DNA of 64,000 nucleotides from Arthrobacter sp. ATA002 (GCF_026898095.1 NZ_CP114015.1:3534001-3598000); one strand, 5' to 3'; shown: positions 37,439 through 47,107, counted from the first letter of the stretch. Notes: a model not told the origin generated them from the letters alone. Numbers and translations: made by a program.

Positions 37439-38560
37439 GTGAACCCCCACCCCGCAGACGCGTTTCCCGAACGTCCGCACCCGTCGTCGTCCGATCTGAA
37501 GCGCTGGCGGCAGTACCTTGCCGATGAACGCGCCGAAGCCGACACCTACCGCTACCTGGCCGAACGCCGCAGCGGGGAGGAACGCGACATCCTCCTCGCC
37601 CTGGCGGAAGCGGAAGGGCGCCACGAAGCCCATTGGCGGGAGCTGCTGGGTGACGACGCGAACCGGCGGACCAAAGCGTCCCTGCGGAACCGGCTGCTGG
37701 GATTCCTGGCGCGCCGCTTCGGTTCGGTCTTCGTCCTGGCCCTCGCCCAGCGCGCCGAGGGCCGTTCCCCCTATGCCAGCGACCCGAACGCCACCAATGC
37801 CATGGCCGCGGACGAGCAGATCCACGAGGAAGTGGTGCGCGGCCTTGCGACCAGGGGCAGGACCAGGCTCTCCGGCAACTTCAGGGCAGCCGTTTTCGGC
37901 GCGAACGACGGTCTCGTTTCAAACCTCGCCCTGATCATGGGCATCGGTGCCACCGGGGTGTCCAGCGGATTCATCCTGTTCAGCGGCCTGGCCGGCCTGC
38001 TGGCCGGGGCGCTGTCCATGGGTGCCGGCGAATATGTATCGGTGCGTTCCCAGCGGGAACTGCTGGAGGCCTCCCGCCCCACACAGATCACGCTGGATGC
38101 GGCAAAGTCCCTGGACATCGATGCCAACGAACTGGTCCTGGTCTACCGGGCGCGCGGCATGTCCCGGGAGGCCGCCGAGCACCGTGCCGCCGAACGCATG
38201 GGACTGTACAGCTGCGACTGCGACCCCAGTTTCTCCCTCAACCCCGAGGCCACGGTCGATGGAGATGACGAGCATGAAAGTGTGGGCACCGGGCTCGGCG
38301 CCGCAGTTTCCAGCTTCTGCTTCTTCGCGTCCGGCGCGATCATCCCCGTCCTGCCCTACATTTTCGGATTCACCGGGCTGACTGCCGTCATCATTTCCTG
38401 CGTCCTGGTGAGTCTGGCACTGCTGATGACCGGCGCCGTCGTCGGCCTCCTCTCCGGCGCTTCGCCGTTGAAGCGCGGGGTGCGGCAGCTGGCTATCGGG
38501 CTGGGTGCCGCAGCTGCCACCTATGTCCTGGGATTGCTGTTCGGCACCGGCGTCGCCTAG
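37439..38560 (+). CDS. Ferritin-like domain fused to VIT1/CCC1-type Fe/Mn transporter
   Basis: A 373-residue protein. Residues about 18-120 form a rubrerythrin/ferritin-like helical domain with EADTYRYLAERR and EAEGRHEAHW metal-ligand motifs. Residues about 135-373 are a five-helix VIT transporter (FGANDGLVSNLALIMGIGAT, SMGAGEYVSVRSQRELL, then two C-terminal hairpins). It likely captures and exports or sequesters cytosolic iron or manganese. The start GTG 37439 follows a clear AGGAG four bases upstream. Earlier in-frame starts back to 37112 run through promoter-like sequence (TACACT at 37196-37201) and are rejected. Confidence 0.87.
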   Translation: MNPHPADAFPERPHPSSSDLKRWRQYLADERAEADTYRYLAERRSGEERDILLALAEAEGRHEAHWRELLGDDANRRTKASLRNRLLGFLARRFGSVFVLALAQRAEGRSPYASDPNATNAMAADEQIHEEVVRGLATRGRTRLSGNFRAAVFGANDGLVSNLALIMGIGATGVSSGFILFSGLAGLLAGALSMGAGEYVSVRSQRELLEASRPTQITLDAAKSLDIDANELVLVYRARGMSREAAEHRAAERMGLYSCDCDPSFSLNPEATVDGDDEHESVGTGLGAAVSSFCFFASGAIIPVLPYIFGFTGLTAVIISCVLVSLALLMTGAVVGLLSGASPLKRGVRQLAIGLGAAAATYVLGLLFGTGVA

Positions 38561-38641
38561 GCGCGGCACCGGCGGGTTGCACTTTCGTCCGACCCGGACA
38601 ACGATGCGGAGGAACCGCGACTACTTCCGTGAGGACCTTCC

Positions 38642-39469
38642 ATGACCATCCTTTCTCCTGTCCTGCCGCTGCGCAGCGGCGCATTGATCCCGCAAATCGG
38701 TCTGGGCACCTGGCCGATGGACGACGACGAGGCAGCCCGCGCCGTCGACGCCGCCGTCAGCCTCGGTTACCGCCATTTCGACACAGCGGAAAATTACCGC
38801 AATGAAAAAGGGGTCGGTGAAGGGCTGCGGCGCAGCGGCCTGGACCGGGAGCAGGCCTTTATCACCACCAAGTTCAACAAGGAATGGCACAGCTTTGACG
38901 GCGTTCGGCGGGCTGCGGACGCCGCCCTGCAGCGGCTGGGCACCGATTACATCGACCTGCTGCTGATCCACTGGCCCAATCCCGGACTGAACCGCTACGT
39001 TGATGCGTTCCGGGGCATGCGGGTGCTCCAGGATGAGGGCCTGGTCCGTGCCGTCGGAGTATCCAATTTCAAACCCGCGCATCTGCAGCAGCTGGCCGAC
39101 GCCGGTTTGGTTCCGGAGGTAAACCAGGTCCAGCTGGATCCGTACCGGCCTCGCCTCGGGGTTCGGGAAACACACTCCCGTCTTGGCATCGTGACCGAGG
39201 CCTGGAGCCCGCTGGGCCCAGGCAGCGGGCTTTTGACCGACCCCCGCATTACGGCTCTCGCCGAAAAATACGGCAAGACTCCGGCGCAGATTGTGCTCCG
39301 CTGGGACGTCCAGTCCGGCCTGGTTGCTATTCCCAAGTCCGTTCATCCGCAGCGCTTGGCGGAGAACCTGGACGTGGTCGACTTCGTGTTGGACGCGTCG
39401 GACCTGCAGACCCTGGACGGCATGGAGACCGATGCCCCGGTTTCGGATTCGGATGTCTTCGGCCACTAG
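38642..39469 (+). CDS. Aldo/keto reductase
   Basis: A 275-residue NADPH-dependent TIM-barrel carbonyl reductase of the 2,5-diketo-gluconate reductase branch. The catalytic tetrad is intact: Asp47 and Tyr52 (HFDTAENYRNE), Lys77 (TTKF) and His110 (LLIHWPNP). The cofactor end IPKSVHPQRLAENL is also present. GAGGA stands 7 bp before ATG. It is probably a single gene. The substrate (aldehyde, keto-sugar) is not predictable. Confidence 0.92.
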   Translation: MTILSPVLPLRSGALIPQIGLGTWPMDDDEAARAVDAAVSLGYRHFDTAENYRNEKGVGEGLRRSGLDREQAFITTKFNKEWHSFDGVRRAADAALQRLGTDYIDLLLIHWPNPGLNRYVDAFRGMRVLQDEGLVRAVGVSNFKPAHLQQLADAGLVPEVNQVQLDPYRPRLGVRETHSRLGIVTEAWSPLGPGSGLLTDPRITALAEKYGKTPAQIVLRWDVQSGLVAIPKSVHPQRLAENLDVVDFVLDASDLQTLDGMETDAPVSDSDVFGH

Positions 39470-39527
39470 CAGTCTCCGGCTTGTCCACAGGCTCAGCACT
39501 TCGGTATGTCCGTTTCCCGGACTCGGT

Positions 39528-39533
39528 TAGATT
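39528..39533 (+). promoter_or_regulatory. -10 box TAGATT upstream of the WXG-like pair
   Basis: TAGATT matches the TANNNT consensus and lies 32 bp before the ATG at 39566, which has a strong AAGGGAAGGGAG ribosome binding site. Confidence 0.45.
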
Positions 39534-39565
39534 GAGCGCACCGCCGGCAAGGGAAGGGAGAAGCG

Positions 39566-40402
39566 ATGGTTGCGTACGACATCGACACCGCCGCTGTGAT
39601 GGACGCGGTCCGGAAGACGCAGGCAGAGCTCAGGGTTCTGTCCGCTGTTCCCGCCGGCCTGCAGCGCAGCGCCGACGCCGTGGAGACCGCCCTTGGTGCC
39701 GGCCGCGTGGCCCGCGTCTTCACCGCTTTCAGCGCGGGGGAACTTCTGCCGGATCTGCGGTCGCTCCTGGCCCGCGCCGAAGGTGCAGCGCTGGGCGTCA
39801 CGGAGGCGGTCACCGAGTATTTGCGCGCCGACGAAGAAATGAGGTCCCGGGCCGAAGCTGCCGCGGCCGCCGTTCCTGACGCAGCCGGAAAACGGCCGGA
39901 CGCAGCCCCGCCGCCCGCAGTTCTTCCCGTCGTCCCGCCGGCGCGGCGGGCTCCCGCGGAGTGGCTGTTTCGTCCGGCACTTCCGGGGCGGCCGCCCATC
40001 ATCGTTGCCCGTGACCTGATGCTGCGGCTGTATTTCCCATGCCCGGGGAGCCCGCCGCGCCCCGGCGGCTGGTTTCCCCGGTGGCCCCGCCCGGGCTGCC
40101 CGCCCCACGGCTGGTTTCCACGGTGGCCGGAGCCGGCCTATCCTCCCGGCAGCCGGCTTCCCTGGCTGCCGGGTCCGGCCTATCCTCCCGGCTGTTGGTT
40201 TCCCCGGTGGCCGGAGCCGGGTATCCCGCCCCGCGGCAGGTTCCCCTGGTGGCCGGCCAAGCCTCTTCCGGGCCTGTTCCCGGATCCGGGGTACGTTCAT
40301 CACTGGCCGCTGGAGGTCAAGCCGCTGCCCTTGGCCGTACCCCTGATTGGATATGAAACCCTTCCCGGAGGAAACTCCGGCGGAAAGTGGGGCATGACGT
40401 GA
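39566..40402 (+). CDS. WXG100-like helical protein with five 14-residue Trp/Pro repeats at the C-terminus
   Basis: A 278-residue protein. Residues 1-115 are Ala/Glu/Leu-rich and read as a two-helix hairpin of the size and composition seen in WXG100-like/DUF6507 proteins (AYDIDTAAVMDAVRKTQAEL, then LPDLRSLLARAEGAALGVTEAVTEYLRADEE). A Pro/Arg linker follows. Residues 168-237 are five tandem 14-residue units with consensus GWFPRWPxPxxPPG, encoded by 42-nt DNA repeats. No signal peptide is seen. Third codon positions stay G/C-rich through the repeats, so this frame is real. It overlaps the next helical gene (GTGA), implying a co-translated pair. Function is unknown. Confidence 0.7.
   Translation: MVAYDIDTAAVMDAVRKTQAELRVLSAVPAGLQRSADAVETALGAGRVARVFTAFSAGELLPDLRSLLARAEGAALGVTEAVTEYLRADEEMRSRAEAAAAAVPDAAGKRPDAAPPPAVLPVVPPARRAPAEWLFRPALPGRPPIIVARDLMLRLYFPCPGSPPRPGGWFPRWPRPGCPPHGWFPRWPEPAYPPGSRLPWLPGPAYPPGCWFPRWPEPGIPPRGRFPWWPAKPLPGLFPDPGYVHHWPLEVKPLPLAVPLIGYETLPGGNSGGKWGMT
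40067..40276 (+). repeat. Five tandem 42-nt coding repeats
   Basis: Units begin at 40067, 40109, 40151, 40193 and 40235, exactly 42 nt apart. They share the core GGCTGGTTTCCCCGGTGGCC with substitutions. Unit 3 is the most diverged (SRLPWLPGPAYPPG) and unit 5 degenerates at its end. They encode the Trp/Pro repeats of the 39566 protein. Confidence 0.85.
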
Positions 40403-40907
40403 GCGCGTCCATCGATCTAAGCGGCACAGCCCGTCTGCCTGCCGCGCCGGAACTCCTCAAAGCCGCTGCAGCGCTCCGAAAGCACACTTCCGACGCCGGT
40501 GAAACCATGCAGCTGGCCCATTCCGCCTGGTCCTTCCTGGCCGGGGCTTATACGGCCCCTGAACAGCAGCAGGTGCACCGCGCGATGGACAGGCCGCGGC
40601 ATGACGGACAAGCCCTCGCCGCCGCGGGTTCCCGTGCGGCGGAAGCCCTCGAGACATTCGCCGCCGCCGTCGAAGGCATCCGCCGGCAGTGCCTGGAGCT
40701 GCAGGACGATATGGAACAACTGCAGGAGAGGGAGCAGCCCGTCGCCGGTGGAGGTGTCCAGCCGGCAGGGATGGTTACTCCCTAACCCTTGCCGGGCAGC
40801 TTTTGCAGACGCGCGCCAATCAGCTGGCCCGGGACCTGACGGCCGCCGAAGACCACTGCATCCGTGCTCTTGAAAAGCTGGCGGGCATGTCTGTTTCACC
40901 ACGTTAA
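40399..40907 (+). CDS. WXG100-like helical partner protein, frameshifted
   Basis: About 169 residues after repair. It is all-helical by composition (Ala, Glu, Gln, Leu), with a central AHSAWSFLAGAY resembling a WxG-type turn and a long helix AAEALETFAAAVEGIRRQCLELQDDMEQLQ. The frame breaks after QPAG. One G added to the GGG run at 40768-40770 continues as DGYSLTLAGQLLQTRANQLARDLTAAEDHCIRALEKL to a stop at 40905. It starts GTG 40399 inside the upstream gene's stop (GTGA). The pair resembles small exported or ESX-type helical substrates, but no secretion ATPase is nearby. Function is unknown. Confidence 0.65.
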
Positions 40908-41218
40908 CGCCCGTTTAGCTGCCCCGCGTCGCCCGGGAACGTCCTTTTTCCGGCGCTCCGCCGGGCCTTCGGGGCGCTGCCGGAGCCTTTCCTAATTTGA
41001 CTTGCCCGGGTAAGCGGGAAACTCTAATAGAGACTACGCACCACGATTTACCAGGTACGGAAGAAACGCAAAAGAGGGGCAGCGTCGCTTTCTTCACCCG
41101 GTAGAGCCAAGCCCGCAGACGAATTCTCCTGCGAATCCGGGGCCGGCCCTCTCTTCTGAAGCTGCCCGATGACTCCTGCGGGAACCGGGCATATCTTCCG
41201 TTAACACAAGGAAGGCCT
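40908..41218 (+). promoter_or_regulatory. Long, structured, unexplained leader of the BCCT gene
   Basis: About 310 bp without a gene. It contains a TTGACT -35-like box (40997-41002), a CTCTAATAGAG palindrome (41022-41032), an imperfect inverted repeat GAAGAAACGC/GTCGCTTTCTTC around 41060-41093, an AAGAGGGG...CCCTCTCTT pairing across about 41070-41155, and two copies of CTCCTGCGnnn(n)CCGG about 45-50 bp apart. The last stem GCCCG/CGGGC (about 41164-41190) lies just before the AAGGAAGG ribosome site. I cannot match it to a known riboswitch family. Confidence 0.45.
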
Positions 41219-43166
41219 ATGGCTAACATGACTGAGCCCGTCCCCTCACCGGGGCCGGGGCCGGAAGGACGCGCCGGAGCAATCCGCCGCGGCTCGGATA
41301 CGGAAACAGCGGCATCGCAGAACTACGTCCACGGGGCCGGTGAGCCTGACAGCGATCCGGACCAGGAGCTCCTGGCGCAGCTCCGGGAGACCGAGCGCGC
41401 GCACGAGACCGCCCGCAGCAGGGAGATCCCCGCCAAGCTGGACAAGGTGCTCTTCGGAGTCACCGGTGTCCTGGCCATTGCCTTCATTCTGTGGGGCTTC
41501 TACGGCCGGGACTCGCTGGCCACGAGCTCGCAGACGGCGCTGGACTGGGTCATGAAGAACACCGGGTGGCTGTTTGTCCTGCTGGCCTCCTTCTTTGTGG
41601 TTTACGTCCTGTGGCTCGCTCTCGGACGGTTCGGCAGAATTCCGCTGGGCAAGGACGACGAGGAGCCCGAGTACAGCACGCTGTCCTGGATTTCCATGAT
41701 GTTCGCCTCCGGCATGGGCATCGGCCTGATGTTCTACGGCGTGGCCGAGCCTCTGTTCCACTACGTCTCACCTCCCCGGGAGCGTTGACGGCGAAACCCC
41801 GGAAGCGGTGCGGACGGCGATGGCCACCTCGGTCTTCCATTGGGGCCTTCATCCCTGGGCCATGTACGCCATCGTCGGTATCGCAATGGCATACGGCAGC
41901 TACCGGCTGGGCCGCAAACAGCTCATTTCCTCCGCCTTCACCTCCCTCTTCGGCAGGGCGCGCGTGGATGGTCCGCTGGGCAAGGTCCTGAACATTTTCG
42001 CCATTTTCGCGACACTGTTCGGCACCGCAGCCTCGCTCGGCCTGGGCGCCCTGCAAATCGGCAGCGGCCTGGAATCGACCGGCGCCATCGGCGCTGTCGG
42101 CACCAGCGTCCTGGTGGGCATTGTTGCAGTCCTCACCGCACTCTTCGTCGCGTCGGCCATGTCCGGGATCTCCCGGGGCATTCAGTGGCTCTCCAATATC
42201 AACATGGGTCTTGCCCTGGTGCTGGCGATCATCGTCTTTATCGCAGGACCCACTCTGTTTATCCTCAACGTCATCCCCTCCGCCATTGCGGAGTACGCCG
42301 GCAACATGGCGGAAATGGCTTCACGGACCGAGGCCGTCGGGGACGAAGGCATGCGTGACTGGCTCTCCGGCTGGACCATCTTCTACTGGGCCTGGTGGCT
42401 CTCCTGGACGCCGTTCGTGGGAATGTTCATCGCCCGGATCAGCCGGGGCCGCACCATCCGGCAGTTCGTGACCGGTGTCCTGCTGGTCCCCTTCACGGTG
42501 ACCATTCTCTGGTTCTCCATCTTCGGCGGCGCCGCCATCGGCACGGCGCAGAGCGCTTCAACGGGCGAAGCTGACGCGCTGGTGGCTGCTGCCGGCTCGG
42601 ACGCGGCGCTCTTCGAGCTCTTCGCCCTGCTGCCTCTGCCCAACTTGATCGCGGCGGTTGTCGGGATCCTCGCAATGGTCCTGATCGGCATCTTCTTTGT
42701 CACCGGAGCCGATTCCGCCTCCATCGTCATGGCGTCGCTGAGCTCCAACGGATCCGAAAAGCCGGCGCGCGGCGTCGTCATTTTCTGGGGTGTGCTGACC
42801 GGCGCCGTGGCAGCGGTGATGCTTCTGGCCGGAGGGAACGACCCCTCTGCGGCACTGGATGCGCTGCAGCGGATCACCATCGTGGCAGCTTTGCCGTTTG
42901 CCCTCGTGATGCTGCTGATGACGGTAGCGCTGGCACGGGATCTGGCCAGGGATCCGCTGGCCCTGCGCCGGCAGCTCGCCAAGTCGGTGGTGGAGCGTGC
43001 CATCGCCGCCGGCGTGGACGAACACGGAGGGTCAACCTTCGACCTCGCCACGCAGGAACACGACACGTCGGCGCACGACGTCCTGGCTCCCGCTCCGGTT
43101 CCGGCCCGTCCGGCCCCCTCGCCGAAAGCCGTGAACGACGGCGGGTCGCTGCCGCCGCGCGGCTAA
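41219..43166 (+). CDS. BCCT family betaine/carnitine/choline transporter, frameshifted
   Basis: A sodium- or proton-coupled uptake system for glycine betaine and related osmolytes, about 649 residues. A hydrophilic N-terminal domain of about 75 residues precedes 12 TM helices. The signature WISMMFASGMGIGLMFYGVAEPLFHY and the TM8 WTIFYWAWWLSWTPFVGMFIARISRGRTIRQF box, with the Trp cage that binds the quaternary amine, are present. The break lies in the CCCCGGG run 41774-41780. Adding two bases restores PPPGSVDGETPEAVRTAMATSVFHWGLHPW. An acidic C-terminal tail and a long structured leader suggest osmotic or metabolite regulation. Confidence 0.9.
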
Positions 43167-43204
43167 CCGAAGGGACCGCGGGAGCAGCCGCTCCGGGCCC
43201 GCGT

Positions 43205-43253
43205 AAAACAGGGCCTGCTGCCGTTTTCATCGGCAGCAGGCCCCTGTTTTTTT
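43205..43253 (+). terminator. Intrinsic terminator after the BCCT gene
   Basis: Long hairpin (AAAACAGG-GCCTGCTGCCG against CGGCAGCAGGC-CCCTGTTTT, one bulge) with a run of seven T. It is convergent with the sugar porter gene. Confidence 0.92.
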
Positions 43254-43294
43254 GTCCGGCCGTGATGTACGGGATAGGGCCCCGAAACCGGATC

Positions 43295-44704
43295 CTACTT
43301 GGCTCCTGCTGCCTTCAGCTCGGTTTCCAGCTGTTCAAGGGACTTGCCCTGCGTCTCCGGCATGAAACGGCGCACGAACAGGATGGCGCACAGGCCCAGG
43401 GCCACGAAGATAAAGAACGTACTGGAGATCCCCAGCCCTGCCATCAGCATGGGGAACGAGAAGCCGACGGCGAAGTTGGCCATCCACTGCACGAACACCG
43501 ACAGCCCCATGCCCAGGCCCCGGACCCGCAGCGGGAAGATCTCCGCGATCATCAGCCAGGTCACCGGCGAAATGGATCCCTGCTGGAACGCCAGGAACAG
43601 TACGGTCAGGGACAGCACCACAAACCCGCGGGCAGTTCCTTCGGCCATGGTCATCGATGCAATGCCGATGAGCAGCAGCGTGGTTGACGTCCCGATCAGC
43701 CCGGTGATGAGCATCGGCCGCCGGCCCACCTTTCCAAGCAGCCAAATGCCCAGAATGGCAGCCGCCACGCTTACTACGCCGTTGGCAATGTTGGCGGTCA
43801 GCGCAGCCTCGGTGCCGAACCCGGCGTCGGCCAGGATCTGCGTGCCGTAGTACACGATCGCGTTCACGCCCGTGATCTGCTGGACCACCGACATCCCCAT
43901 GCCAATCAGCAGCACCCGGAACAACCAGGGCTCGGCGAAGTCCTTTAACGACCCCCGGCGGGTGGTTTCGTGGCTTGCCAGGGCGCGGACGCCGTCGTAT
44001 TCGGACTGAGCGTCCTCTGAGCTGCGGATTTTCTGCAGCACCGCCATCATTTGCGGGTAGCGGCCCTGCGCCGCGAGCCACCGCGGACTCTCCGGCACAA
44101 ATTTCATGCCAATCCACAGGGCGATGGCGGGCAGCGACGCCACGGCCAGCATCCAGCGCCAAACATGGTTCTCCTCGCCCCACACATTGCCGATCACGGC
44201 ATTGGTGGTGAAGGCCGCCAGCTGGCCGGTGACGATCATCAGCTGGTCCCGGGTCACCATCTGCCCGCGGCGGTCCGCCGGTGCGATCTCGGAGAGGAAC
44301 ATGGGTACGACGGCGGACGCCCCGCCCACTGCGAGGCCGAGGACTACGCGTGCAGCGACCATCAGACCGACGGAGGGAGCCACCGCGGTGCCCAGCGCGC
44401 CGGCCAGAAAGACCATGGCCAGCACCATCAGCAGCCGGCGCCGCTCGAAGCGGTCGGCGAGCTGGCCCGCCAGGACCGCGCCGAAGGCCGCTCCGAACAG
44501 CAGGCTGGATGTGATCAGGCCTTCGGTGAACGGTGTCAGCCCCAGGTCATCCTGCATGAAGGGCAGCGCTCCATTAATGACTCCGGTGTCATAACCGAAC
44601 AGGAACCCGCCCAAAGTGGCGATCCAGGAGGCGCGGCCCAGGGCGCCGCGGTGGCGGCTGCCTCCCTGTTTCGCAGCCCCTCCGGGGGAAAGAAGTGCGG
44701 ACAT
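43295..44704 (-). CDS. MFS sugar porter (inositol/hexose:H+ symporter type)
   Basis: A 469-residue, 12-TM member of the sugar porter family. FLFGYDTGVINGALPFM in TM1, the ADRFERRRL loop, VPMFLSEIAPADRRGQM (PESPR-type family motif region), VPESPRWL, QQITGVNAIVYYG in TM7 and the C-terminal PETQGKSLEQLE are all diagnostic. It is a single gene upstream of the BCCT terminator and follows sucCD, from which a hairpin separates it. The substrate is probably a hexose, pentose or inositol. Confidence 0.93.
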   Translation of the reverse strand: MSALLSPGGAAKQGGSRHRGALGRASWIATLGGFLFGYDTGVINGALPFMQDDLGLTPFTEGLITSSLLFGAAFGAVLAGQLADRFERRRLLMVLAMVFLAGALGTAVAPSVGLMVAARVVLGLAVGGASAVVPMFLSEIAPADRRGQMVTRDQLMIVTGQLAAFTTNAVIGNVWGEENHVWRWMLAVASLPAIALWIGMKFVPESPRWLAAQGRYPQMMAVLQKIRSSEDAQSEYDGVRALASHETTRRGSLKDFAEPWLFRVLLIGMGMSVVQQITGVNAIVYYGTQILADAGFGTEAALTANIANGVVSVAAAILGIWLLGKVGRRPMLITGLIGTSTTLLLIGIASMTMAEGTARGFVVLSLTVLFLAFQQGSISPVTWLMIAEIFPLRVRGLGMGLSVFVQWMANFAVGFSFPMLMAGLGISSTFFIFVALGLCAILFVRRFMPETQGKSLEQLETELKAAGAK

Positions 44705-44739
44705 CTGGTGTCTTTCTGCTTATATCCAAGCGCACAAAA

Positions 44740-44770
44740 CCCCCGTCGGCCGGACTCCGGTCGACGGGGG
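44740..44770 (-). terminator. Terminator after sucCD
   Basis: Nine-nt perfect arms CCCCCGTCG/CGACGGGGG (44740-44748 and 44762-44770) with additional inner pairing. On the minus strand it is followed by GTTTTG, 18 bp after the sucD stop. Confidence 0.8.
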
Positions 44771-44787
44771 CTGTGTGCGTGTGTGTA

Positions 44788-45690
44788 CTAGAGGGCTGCG
44801 TAAACTTCGCGCAGCAGGGTGGCGGTCTCGGACGGCGTTTTGCCGACCTTCACGCCGGCAGCCTCGAGGGCTTCCTTCTTGGCCTGTGCGGTTCCTGCGG
44901 AACCGGAGACGATGGCGCCTGCGTGGCCCATGGTCTTGCCTTCGGGAGCGGTGAAGCCTGCAACGTAGCCGACAACGGGCTTGGTGACGTTGGCCTTGAT
45001 GAACTCGGCGGCACGCTCTTCAGCGTCCCCGCCGATTTCGCCGATCATGACGATGGCCTTGGTCTCGGGGTCAGCTTCGAACGCAGCCAGGGCGTCGATG
45101 TGCGTGGTGCCGATGACAGGGTCGCCGCCGATGCCGATTGCGGTGGAGAAGCCCAGGTCCCGCAGTTCGTACATCATCTGGTAGGTCAGGGTGCCGGACT
45201 TGGAGACCAGGCCGATCGGGCCCTTGCCGGTGATGTTGTTCGGGGTGATGCCCACCAGCGCCTCACCCGGCGTGATGATGCCCGGGCAGTTCGGCCCGAT
45301 GATGCGGGTGACCTGGTTGCCGTCAGCATCAACCTTGGACTGGGCGTGGGCCCAGAACTCGGCGGAGTCCTGCACGGGGACACCTTCGGTGATGACGACG
45401 ACGAGGCCGATGCCGGCGTCGATCGCTTCCATGACGGCGTCCTTGGTGAAGGCCGGCGGCACGAAGACGATGGAAACATCGGCGCTGGTCTTGTCAATGG
45501 CCTCGGTGACGGTGCCGAAGACGGGCAGTTCCACGTCGCCGTGGGTGACCGTGGTACCGGCCTTGCGGGCGTTAACGCCGCCGACAACCTGGGTTCCGGC
45601 CTTGAGCATCAGGGCGGTGTGCTTGGTTCCTTCGCCGCCGGTGATGCCCTGAACGATGACCTTGGAGTCCTTGTTCAAAAAGATAGACAT
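44788..45690 (-). CDS. sucD: Succinate-CoA ligase subunit alpha
   Basis: A TCA cycle enzyme that interconverts succinyl-CoA and succinate with ATP or GTP formation. The 300-residue alpha subunit has the CoA-binding Rossmann domain ([20 protein letters not shown]), the [13 protein letters not shown] stretch and the phosphohistidine loop [15 protein letters not shown]. It lies 38 bp downstream of sucC and is cotranscribed with it. The gene end is followed by a strong terminator. Confidence 0.97.
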   Translation of the reverse strand: MSIFLNKDSKVIVQGITGGEGTKHTALMLKAGTQVVGGVNARKAGTTVTHGDVELPVFGTVTEAIDKTSADVSIVFVPPAFTKDAVMEAIDAGIGLVVVITEGVPVQDSAEFWAHAQSKVDADGNQVTRIIGPNCPGIITPGEALVGITPNNITGKGPIGLVSKSGTLTYQMMYELRDLGFSTAIGIGGDPVIGTTHIDALAAFEADPETKAIVMIGEIGGDAEERAAEFIKANVTKPVVGYVAGFTAPEGKTMGHAGAIVSGSAGTAQAKKEALEAAGVKVGKTPSETATLLREVYAAL

Positions 45691-45728
45691 AAGGGGATTC
45701 TCTTTCTAAAAGGTTCGACAGGCTGGGG

Positions 45729-46898
45729 TCAGCGAGCGGCGTAAGCGAGCTCGGCAGCCTTGTCGGCGCCTTCGTCCATGGTGGTGGCCAGCGTGACCAG
45801 CGGGTGGTTGGCGTCGGCCAGGATGCGGCGGCCTTCTTCGACGTTGTTGCCGTCAAGGCGGACGACCAGCGGCTTGTTGGCTTCGTCGCCGAGGATTTCC
45901 AGGGCCTTGACAATGCCGTTGGCCACTGCGTCACAGGCGGTGATGCCGCCGAAAACGTTCACGAACACGGAGCGAACCTGCTCGTCATTGAGAATGACGT
46001 CCAGGCCGGCAGCCATGACGGACGCGGAAGCTCCGCCGCCGATGTCCAGGAAGTTGGCCGGCTTGACGTTGCCGTGCTTCTCGCCGGCGTAGGCGACGAC
46101 GTCGAGCGTGGACATGACCAAACCCGCACCGTTGCCGATGATGCCGACCTGGCCGTCAAGCTTGACGTAGTTGAGGTCGTTGGCCTTGGCCTTGGCCTCC
46201 AGCGGATCGGCGGCGTCCTTGTCTTCCAGGGCGGCGTGGCCGGGCTGGCGGAAGTCGGCGTTCTCGTCCAGGGAGACCTTGCCGTCGAGGGCCAGGATCT
46301 CGCCGTTGCCGGTCTTGACCAGCGGGTTGACCTCAACGAGGGTGGCGTCTTCCTTGACGAAGACGTCCCACAGCTTGAGGATCGCGTTGATGACGCCTTC
46401 GCGCAGTTCGGGAGCAAACCCGGCGGCGTCAACGATTTCTTCGGCCTTGGCGGAGTCGATGCCGACGGCGGGATCAACGGCAACGCGGGCCAGGGCGTCG
46501 GGGCGCTCGACGGCGAGGACCTCGATTTCCATGCCGCCTTCCACCGAGCACATGGCCAGGTAGTTGCGGTTGGCGCGGTCCAGAAGAACGGAGAAGTAGA
46601 ACTCCTCGGCAATGTCTGCGCCCTGGGCGATCATCACGGTGTTGACGGTATGGCCCTTGATGTCCATGCCGAGGATGTCCGAAGCGTAGGAGAACGCCTC
46701 GTCAGCGGTCTTTGCGACCTTGACGCCGCCGGCCTTGCCTCGGCCACCGACCTTGACCTGTGCTTTGACGACAACTACGCCGCCAATCTTCTCGGCTGCA
46801 GCTTTGGCTTCTTCAGGAGTGTGCGCCACGATTCCGGCAAGCACGGGTACACCGTGCGCCTCAAACATATCGCGCGCCTGATATTCAAACAGGTCCAC
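45729..46898 (-). CDS. sucC: Succinate-CoA ligase subunit beta (ADP-forming type)
   Basis: A 389-residue beta subunit with an ATP-grasp domain: [19 protein letters not shown] at the N-terminus, [18 protein letters not shown] nucleotide-binding strand, EVNPLVKT and the C-terminal LDIGGGASA / [15 protein letters not shown] loop. It starts at GTG 46898 with GAAGGA upstream and is the first gene of the sucCD operon. The 209-bp upstream region to pcrA holds no gene and should contain the promoter. Confidence 0.97.
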   Translation of the reverse strand: MDLFEYQARDMFEAHGVPVLAGIVAHTPEEAKAAAEKIGGVVVVKAQVKVGGRGKAGGVKVAKTADEAFSYASDILGMDIKGHTVNTVMIAQGADIAEEFYFSVLLDRANRNYLAMCSVEGGMEIEVLAVERPDALARVAVDPAVGIDSAKAEEIVDAAGFAPELREGVINAILKLWDVFVKEDATLVEVNPLVKTGNGEILALDGKVSLDENADFRQPGHAALEDKDAADPLEAKAKANDLNYVKLDGQVGIIGNGAGLVMSTLDVVAYAGEKHGNVKPANFLDIGGGASASVMAAGLDVILNDEQVRSVFVNVFGGITACDAVANGIVKALEILGDEANKPLVVRLDGNNVEEGRRILADANHPLVTLATTMDEGADKAAELAYAAR

Positions 46899-47107
46899 GG
46901 GCTAGTGTCCTTCTACGTCGAAGTAGGTTTACATTCGATCAGATGATCGCCGAAGCAGATGCGTCATGCCGGTCTGCCCCACTGGAACTTTAGTCGCTCG
47001 GCATCCAACGCCGCCCCCAGACTACCTCTTTAGTGATTAAGCGCACAGTTCTATGGTTTGTAGAATTTGAGGCGCGTGGGTTATGACGGGGACGGCGCGG
47101 GCGGGCG

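Noticed and set aside
40908-41218. Known riboswitch class (c-di-AMP, c-di-GMP, SAM, TPP, glycine, cobalamin) in the BCCT leader
   Set aside because: ACGCA and ACGCAAA words superficially recall c-di-GMP aptamers, but the order, hairpins and conserved cores do not match any of these classes.
45804-46946. 380-codon plus-strand frame opposite sucC
   Set aside because: Shadow of an essential TCA gene. No conserved motif and no Shine-Dalgarno.
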